Of a stretch of DNA of 24,307 nt, positions 19,239 to 24,307 are shown in pieces (position 1 is the first letter of the stretch; each line of letters starts with the position of its first letter). The DNA is taken from NCBI GenBank assembly GCA_026392775.1, contig JAPLBK010000123.1, positions 1-24,307 on the forward strand, written 5' to 3'. The position numbers and the translations under genes are program-made. The DNA is from Actinomycetota bacterium. Its GTDB lineage: Bacteria > Actinomycetota > Actinomycetes > Nanopelagicales > Nanopelagicaceae. The notes under the pieces are model-generated. The model did not search any database and was not told the origin of the DNA. It saw only the letters and a list, made by a program, of their open reading frames with translations.

Positions 19239-20732
19239 TTATTTCACGACCAATGCTGGAGCCATTGAAAGCAAGGGCGCGCCCCACTTAGTTAGCAGAG
19301 CCGCTTCAAGGGCAGCTCCCACTAAGTACATGCGCTGGTCTTGCATTGCTGGTGCCATGATCTGGAAACCAACGGGTAAACCATCCTCAGGAGCTAAACC
19401 TGCAGGTAGAGACATTCCTCCAATTCCAGCCATATTTACTGGGATTGTTGCGATGTCATTTAAATACATAGCAATCGGATCATCGGATTTTTCACCGATT
19501 TTAAAGGCCGTTGTTGGGCACGTTGGTGAAACCATCACATCACACTTTTCAAAGGCCTTATTGAAATCTTGTGTGATGAGCGTGCGAACTTTTTGCGCAC
19601 TTCCGTAATAGGCGTCGTAATAACCCGACGAGAGCGCATACGTTCCAAGAATAATTCGGCGCTTAACTTCGCGACCAAAGCCAACTTCGCGCGTTAAATT
19701 CATAACTGATTCAGCCGATGCGCCATCAACATCGCCAACGCGAAGGCCATAACGCATCGCATCAAAGCGGGCTAAGTTAGATGAGCACTCAGATGGTGCG
19801 ATCAAATAGTAAGCGGCTAAAGCGTATTCAAAGTTAGGGGCAGAGACTTCAACAATTTCGGCACCTGCTGCAGCTAGAAGTTCCAATGACTCTTCAAAGC
19901 GTGTGCGAACGCCGCTTTGATAACCCTCGCCATTTAACTCTTTGACTACGCCTATCTTCATGCCCTTTACATCGCCAGACTTTGCCGCCTTAACAACCGC
20001 GGGCACGGGTGCATTAATACTTGTTGAATCCATTGGATCATGTCCGGCAATTGCTTCGTGCAAAAGCGCGGCATCTAACACTGTGCGCGCGCAAGGTCCG
20101 GCTTGATCAAGGGAAGATGAAAACGCAATCAGACCAAAACGCGAAACTCCACCGTACGTCGGCTTCACACCTACAGTTCCAGTAACGGCAGCGGGTTGGC
20201 GAATTGATCCGCCAGTATCCGTACCAATAGCAAGCGGTGCTTCAAAAGCAGCAAGGGCTGCCGATGATCCGCCGCCAGAGCCGCCAGGGATTCGTGTTAA
20301 ATCCCATGGGTTATGCGTTGGGCCGTAAGCAGAGTTTTCAGTGGAAGAGCCCATTGCAAACTCATCCATATTTGTCTTACCTAAAATAACTATTCCGTTA
20401 TTTTTTAAATTCGTAACAACTGTTGAATCATAAGGTGGTCGCCAACCTTCTAGAATCTTCGAACCCGCCGTTGTAGGTACACCTTTTTGAGTCATGACAT
20501 CTTTAAGAGCCAACGGTACGCCGGCAAGGGGTGAGAGTTTTTCGCCAGCTGCGCGCTTAGCATCGACTGCGCGGGCTTGTTCTAGCGCGCCTTCGGTATT
20601 AACAAAGAGAAATGCATGCACATCAGTATCAACGGCTGCGATGCGATCTAGGTGCGCTTGTGTTAATGCAACTGAACTTGTTTCACCGGCAACTAACTTC
20701 GCCGCCATTTCCGATGCCGATAAATGAATCAT
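19239..20732 (-). CDS. gatA: Asp-tRNA(Asn)/Glu-tRNA(Gln) amidotransferase subunit A
   Basis: Amidase-signature glutaminase subunit supplying ammonia to GatB. 497 aa. The Ser-cisSer-Lys triad is present: the Lys in [10 protein letters not shown] near residue 73, and the two Ser in the glycine-serine block [13 protein letters not shown] and [13 protein letters not shown] at about 148-178. [19 protein letters not shown], between them, is GatA-specific and separates it from other amidases. The ATG at 20732 overlaps the gatC stop by 4 bases (ATGA) and has GAGGAAGC upstream. Its presence suggests glutamine, and possibly asparagine, is charged by the indirect route, as in most actinobacteria. Confidence 0.96.
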   Translation of the reverse strand: MIHLSASEMAAKLVAGETSSVALTQAHLDRIAAVDTDVHAFLFVNTEGALEQARAVDAKRAAGEKLSPLAGVPLALKDVMTQKGVPTTAGSKILEGWRPPYDSTVVTNLKNNGIVILGKTNMDEFAMGSSTENSAYGPTHNPWDLTRIPGGSGGGSSAALAAFEAPLAIGTDTGGSIRQPAAVTGTVGVKPTYGGVSRFGLIAFSSSLDQAGPCARTVLDAALLHEAIAGHDPMDSTSINAPVPAVVKAAKSGDVKGMKIGVVKELNGEGYQSGVRTRFEESLELLAAAGAEIVEVSAPNFEYALAAYYLIAPSECSSNLARFDAMRYGLRVGDVDGASAESVMNLTREVGFGREVKRRIILGTYALSSGYYDAYYGSAQKVRTLITQDFNKAFEKCDVMVSPTCPTTAFKIGEKSDDPIAMYLNDIATIPVNMAGIGGMSLPAGLAPEDGLPVGFQIMAPAMQDQRMYLVGAALEAALLTKWGAPLLSMAPALVVK

Positions 20733-21028
20733 GCTTCCTCACCCAAAATCTGTGGAACGCGAAAACGTGACTCCTCTTGTGCAGGTGCGCCTGATAGAGC
20801 TTCATCTGGAGTCAGTGAGGGAACAACAACATCGGGGCGGAAAACATTACGAAGCGGAAGTGGATGCGACGTCGGTTCTACATCGGCGCTAGCAACTTCC
20901 TGCACTCGAGCTACTGCATCCAAAATGACAGTGAATTCCTTAGAGAGGCTGACTAACTCTTCTTCGCTCATTTCAATGCGCGCAAGACGGGCAAGATTTG
21001 CGACATCATCGCGTGAAAGGCTGCTCAT
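20729..21028 (-). CDS. gatC: Asp-tRNA(Asn)/Glu-tRNA(Gln) amidotransferase subunit C
   Basis: Small stabilising subunit that wraps around the GatA-GatB interface. 99 aa, normal length. The sequence shows [20 protein letters not shown] at the N-terminus, [14 protein letters not shown] in the helix, and the conserved [19 protein letters not shown] loop, ending with FRVPQIL. It starts 27 bases after the proA stop. The bases just before the ATG (ACTCCACACCC) hold no Shine-Dalgarno sequence, which is odd for the first gene of the gat block. It overlaps gatA by 4 bases. Confidence 0.95.
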   Translation of the reverse strand: MSSLSRDDVANLARLARIEMSEEELVSLSKEFTVILDAVARVQEVASADVEPTSHPLPLRNVFRPDVVVPSLTPDEALSGAPAQEESRFRVPQILGEEA

Positions 21029-21055
21029 GGGTGTGGAGTCTAATTAATCCGCGCA

Positions 21056-22318
21056 CTAACTGCGAATCTGACCATCTCCAGTAACAATCCACGTAGTCGT
21101 AGTCATCGCCTCTAAGCCCATTGGCCCACGAGCATGCAGTTTTTGATTTGATATGCCGATTTCAGCGCCAAATCCCATCTGCTCTCCATCGGTAAATCGA
21201 GTGGATGTATTGACCATTACGGCTGCACAATCACTCAATGCGATGAATCGTGCGGCGTTGTCCTTATTCTCAGTCACGATTGCTTCTGTGTGTTGAGTGC
21301 CGAATTTGGCGATGTGATCGCTAGCGGCATCCACTGATTCCACTATGGCAACGTTCATTTCAAGAGTGCCGTACTCAGTCGACCAATTCTCATCGGTTGC
21401 AAGGCTGACCGGAATTCCCTGAGCTAATTTGAGTGTGGCCGAATCAGTATGCAAAATCACGCCCGCTTCATGCAGGGCGGCAAGGGCAATAGGTATGAAC
21501 TTTTCGGCAATATTTTTGTGGACTAGAAGTGTCTCAGCTGCATTACAAACACTTGGGCGTTGAACTTTCGAGTTGATAATAATTGGAAGCGCCTTTGAAA
21601 GATCGGCAAACTCATCGATAAATACGTGGCAGACGCCTGCGCCAGTTTCAATCGTTGGAACTGTGGATTCGTCAACAACCATACGGATAAGGGAGGCACT
21701 ACCCCGAGGGATAACCAAATCTACTTTCCCACGAGCATGCAACAGCGCTTTGACGGTTTCGCGGTCTTGCGATGGAACTAGTTGGATAACATCGGGTGAA
21801 ATCTTTGTGGTCTTTAGAGCATCCCGCATCACGGTAACGAGAATTTGATTGCTCTCTTGTGCGCTGGAAGATCCGCGGAGCAACGCCGCATTTCCTGACA
21901 TTAATAAAATAACGGCAGCATCGACTGTGACATTTGGTCGTGCCTCATAGACCATTCCAACTACACCAAATGGCACCGTAATCTGTTTGAGTTCGATTCC
22001 ATTTGGCAATACTGACTGACGAAGGATCTTGCCGAGTGGATCTTCAAGGGCGCCAACTTGGCGCGCACCATCGGCAATCCCCTTAACCCGCTCTGGGGTT
22101 AATAACAATCGATCGAGAAGTGACGAGTTAAGTTCTGATTTACGTCCGCGTTCTATATCTTTCTCGTTAGCGAGAATAATTTCCGCACTTCGCGAATCAA
22201 TTGCATCGGCTATGGCTAGCAGTGCCGCTTTTCGCTCTGCTGAAGAGGTAACACTCAAGGTGCGGGCGGCAGTACGCGCCGAATCAGCTAGCTGCGAAAC
22301 TAACGCCTTTGCATCCAT
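21056..22318 (-). CDS. proA: Gamma-glutamyl phosphate reductase
   Basis: NADPH-dependent reduction of gamma-glutamyl phosphate to glutamate semialdehyde, the second step of proline synthesis. 420 aa, normal. Family blocks: PFGVVGMVYEARPNVTVDAA near residue 116, LLRGSSSAQESN near 146, ETGAGVCHVFID near 224, and the catalytic Cys258 in KVQRPSVCNAAETLLVH. The C-terminal NTSTRFTDGEQMGFGAEIGIS block is typical. ATG at 22318 has no strong Shine-Dalgarno; the only AGG nearby lies in the arm of an inverted repeat. proB is normally directly upstream of proA, but here they are about 890 bases apart with a decayed gene on the other strand between them. Confidence 0.96.
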   Translation of the reverse strand: MDAKALVSQLADSARTAARTLSVTSSAERKAALLAIADAIDSRSAEIILANEKDIERGRKSELNSSLLDRLLLTPERVKGIADGARQVGALEDPLGKILRQSVLPNGIELKQITVPFGVVGMVYEARPNVTVDAAVILLMSGNAALLRGSSSAQESNQILVTVMRDALKTTKISPDVIQLVPSQDRETVKALLHARGKVDLVIPRGSASLIRMVVDESTVPTIETGAGVCHVFIDEFADLSKALPIIINSKVQRPSVCNAAETLLVHKNIAEKFIPIALAALHEAGVILHTDSATLKLAQGIPVSLATDENWSTEYGTLEMNVAIVESVDAASDHIAKFGTQHTEAIVTENKDNAARFIALSDCAAVMVNTSTRFTDGEQMGFGAEIGISNQKLHARGPMGLEAMTTTTWIVTGDGQIRS

Positions 22319-22323
22319 GCGGG

Positions 22324-22347
22324 CAAGCCTATCGGGAGTTAGGCTTG
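22324..22347. repeat. Perfect 8-base inverted repeat in the proA / serine hydrolase gap
   Basis: CAAGCCTA (22324-22331) and TAGGCTTG (22340-22347) are exact reverse complements around an 8-base spacer (TCGGGAGT). It fills most of the 33-base gap between the divergent starts of proA and the remnant gene. Read on the minus strand it forms a hairpin ending 5 bases before the proA ATG and holds the only AGG that could serve as its ribosome binding site. Neither strand has a T-run after it. Confidence 0.6.
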
Positions 22348-22351
22348 ACTC

Positions 22352-23220
22352 GTGCTCAAATTAATTCGAAGAACTCTCGTTGTCATTCTTGTTCTATACG
22401 TAGCCCTCTTTGGTTTAACTAAAGCTATTAGATATCCCGAACCAATGTTGCAAAGACTATGACCTCATTGATGATTGGCAAGCTAATCGATGATGGCAAA
22501 TTAAAAGAGAGCGATACTTTTGTAAGTATTCTGCCTGCTTTCAAGGCGGGGACGACTTTTGATAATGTCACAGTTAAAGATTTGTTGGATATGAAAGGCG
22601 GGGTTGGCGTTTCAGATAACTACCCATCCGGCCCAACTGGTTGGGGCGTTGCAATTGCCCAGATGTATGCCTCCACCGATGTTGACTGGTTTCTAATGCA
22701 CAATCGTAAGATGCGTGAGGCACCTGGAACTTTCGCCGAATATCGCTCAGTGGATACCCAAATGCTTGGAATGATTATTAAAAAAATAACTGGGCAAAGT
22801 TTGGTTGATTACTTCAGTACCAATATTTGGCAGAAAGCTGGCGCCACACACACTGCAACGTGGAACGTAGATCGAGTTGGTGGGACCGAAAAAGCTTTCT
22901 GTTGCTTTAACGCCACTGCGCGCGATTATGCACGTATAGGCAACGAGCTGATTAATCCACTCTCACCCATAATAAGTAGCAGTTGGTTAGCGCGAATTTC
23001 GACGCCCGCAGTAACCCTCGATTACGGTTGGGGTTACGGTGCTCAAGTGTGGCACCCATATCCAGGAATCAATTTAATGTTGGGGTTGCACGGACAGTTT
23101 GTATGGATGGATGAAGCAAATAGAACGGTCATCGTAAAACTCAGTGATGAGCCAACGAGTGCCGATGGACGAAGTGCGCTAGTCGCCCCAGTCCTAAAAG
23201 TTATTTCAGAGCAAAACTAA
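22352..23220 (+). pseudogene. Serine hydrolase (class C beta-lactamase / 6-aminohexanoate-dimer hydrolase family), internally deleted
   Basis: Only plus-strand gene in the window. A GTG at 22352 opens a 36-codon frame, LKLIRRTLVVILVLYVALFG then TKAIRYPEPMLQRL, a signal anchor as expected for exported serine hydrolases; it stops at 22460-22462. The rest of the family is in another frame from about 22444: VAKTMTSLMIGKLIDDGKL, LLDMKGGVG, the Y-x-S-type motif EYRSVDTQMLG, and a C-terminal HGQFVWMDE box. The family nucleophile motif is S-x-x-K (usually SVAK); here the join reads NVAK, after an in-frame stop at 22429. The 60 to 100 residues normally between anchor and SVAK are gone. The 253-aa frame from ATG at 22459 lacks the nucleophile and export signal. 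Its last 15 bases overlap proB. Confidence 0.8.
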
Positions 23221-24307
23221 ATCATCGCGATGGACTAACTCGCGCTCAAACTCTGGGCCCAGTGTTTGGGCCAACTCTTTTGTGGATCTGCCAAGCATTA
23301 CAGGAATCTCATCACTATCGAATGCAACAAGTCCGCGCGCGATGACCTTTGAATCAGGCCCAACGAGTTCGACTGCGTCCCCTGCAATGAAATCACCATG
23401 AACTGCAGTTACTCCTGCGGGAAGCAGGGATACTCCACGCTCCAGAATCGCCGTAACTGCGCCAGCATCTAAAACCAATTGACCTTGTGTAGTTGTTGCA
23501 TGGGCTAACCACAACAGTCTTGAAGTTGTTTTACTTTCGTGTGCATGAAAATATGTACCGAGCTCGGCGCCATTCATGGTTTGATCAACATCGGCCAATG
23601 ACGTTAACAACATTGGAATTCCAGCACTCGTTGCAATGCGGGCGGCATCGACTTTAGTAACCATTCCCCCGCTACCAACGCCAGCAGAACCTGCGCCACC
23701 AAGAACTACGTTTTCGATGTCAGCGATATTGGCAACTTCATGAATTGCTTTGGCACCAGCCTGTGTCGGAGGCGCGTCATAGAGTGCGTCGATATCTGAG
23801 ATAAGAACTAATAAATCGGCGCCAATGAGCAAGGCCACGAGGGCGGCTAGGCGATCATTATCGCCAAAGCGAATCTCTTGCGTGCCAACTGAGTCATTTT
23901 CATTAATGACTGGGACAACACCCAATTGCAGTAAGCGGTACAACGTACGTTGCGCATTTTGATAGTGCGAGCGGCGCACGACATCTTCGGTCGTTATTAA
24001 TACTTGGGAGGCCGTAATTGAATGCTTAGCAAAACTCTGGGTGTAGTGGGCAATCAAAAGACCCTGGCCAACGGAGGCAGCAGCTTGCTGAGTCGCTAAA
24101 TCTTTTGGCCGTGAAGTTAATCCGAGAGGCGCAAGGCCTGCAGCGATTGCACCCGATGAAACGACAACGACTTCTGCGCCACGCTTTTTACATGCAGCGA
24201 CAACTCCAGCAAGTTTTTCAACTGCAGAATCATCTAACAGCGAGCCGGCTTTACCGGTGAGTGAAGATGAGCCAATCTTGATGACGATGCGTTTTGCAGA
24301 GGTAACC
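23206..24307 (-). CDS. proB: Glutamate 5-kinase (start just beyond window edge)
   Basis: ATP-dependent phosphorylation of glutamate, the first and feedback-controlled step of proline synthesis. 366 codons are visible, almost exactly the family length (367 in E. coli), so the start codon is probably the one cut by the edge: its last base, G, is present. The amino-acid kinase domain starts AKRIVIKIGSSSLTGK, with VVVVSSGAIAAGL near 50 and QVLITTEDV near 105. NENDSVGTQEIRFGDNDRLA near 135 binds glutamate, and GSGGMVTKVDAA near 212 is in the ATP site. Residues from about 275 form a PUA domain, present in many ProB proteins. An internal ATG at 24057 would remove the substrate site and is not the start. 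Its end overlaps the remnant serine hydrolase by 15 bases. Confidence 0.95.
   Translation of the reverse strand, partial: VTSAKRIVIKIGSSSLTGKAGSLLDDSAVEKLAGVVAACKKRGAEVVVVSSGAIAAGLAPLGLTSRPKDLATQQAAASVGQGLLIAHYTQSFAKHSITASQVLITTEDVVRRSHYQNAQRTLYRLLQLGVVPVINENDSVGTQEIRFGDNDRLAALVALLIGADLLVLISDIDALYDAPPTQAGAKAIHEVANIADIENVVLGGAGSAGVGSGGMVTKVDAARIATSAGIPMLLTSLADVDQTMNGAELGTYFHAHESKTTSRLLWLAHATTTQGQLVLDAGAVTAILERGVSLLPAGVTAVHGDFIAGDAVELVGPDSKVIARGLVAFDSDEIPVMLGRSTKELAQTLGPEFERELVHRDDLVLL

Noticed and set aside
19132..19608. 158-codon plus-strand frame across the gatA/gatB junction
   Set aside because: Antisense to the conserved ends of gatA and gatB; composition is that of a complementary-strand shadow.
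21029..21055. Promoter or leaderless start for gatC (TTAATTAG in the gap)
   Set aside because: The AT-rich hexamer is too far from the ATG for a leaderless start and no -35 is visible in the end of proA.

Overview
The window is a dense stretch of an actinobacterial chromosome with a GC content well below that of typical large-genome actinomycetes. Spacers are very short, with several 4-base ATGA overlaps. Gene order (xerC, rpsB, tsf, pyrH, frr, cdsA, rlmN; and ilvB, ilvN, ilvC, serA, leuB, ilvE, cimA) is the actinobacterial one. The small spacers and moderate GC suggest a streamlined free-living lineage such as freshwater acI (Nanopelagicales). That placement is an inference from style, not from a search. 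Apart from one broken gene, every protein-coding gene is on the minus strand, so the window is best read from right to left.

Right end (24307 to 21056): proB (cut by the window edge) and proA, the first two enzymes of proline synthesis. They are separated by the decayed remnant of a serine hydrolase (beta-lactamase fold) on the opposite strand. Next come gatC, gatA and gatB (21028 to 17730), the tRNA-dependent amidotransferase, and then ilvD (dihydroxy-acid dehydratase).

Middle (16031 to 7480): a branched-chain amino acid cluster. It opens with a regulatory leader: a promoter whose predicted start falls on the A of an ATG, a nine-codon leader peptide with three Val codons and one Ile codon, a long hairpin and a clean intrinsic terminator. 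It continues with ilvB, an unusually short ilvN, ilvC, serA, leuB, ilvE and cimA. Together with ilvD these genes cover most of valine and isoleucine synthesis, with citramalate as the likely entry to 2-oxobutyrate. They also supply the leucine dehydrogenase step and the first step of serine synthesis. No terminator is visible before xerC and a polyprenol-phosphate mannosyltransferase-like gene, which follow within 10 bases of cimA.

Left part (5866 to 592): a leader of about 215 bases with several alternative stems and a T-run, then the translation and growth cluster rpsB, tsf, pyrH, frr, cdsA and rlmN. The left edge holds the N-terminal third of an aldehyde dehydrogenase resembling gamma-aminobutyraldehyde dehydrogenase, preceded by a perfect inverted repeat.

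No tRNA, rRNA, CRISPR array, insertion sequence or phage gene was seen. The points most worth a second look are the leaderless ilvB attenuator, the rpsB leader, the truncated IlvN, and the serine hydrolase whose active-site segment has been deleted between proB and proA. I did not find a wholly new multi-gene system.
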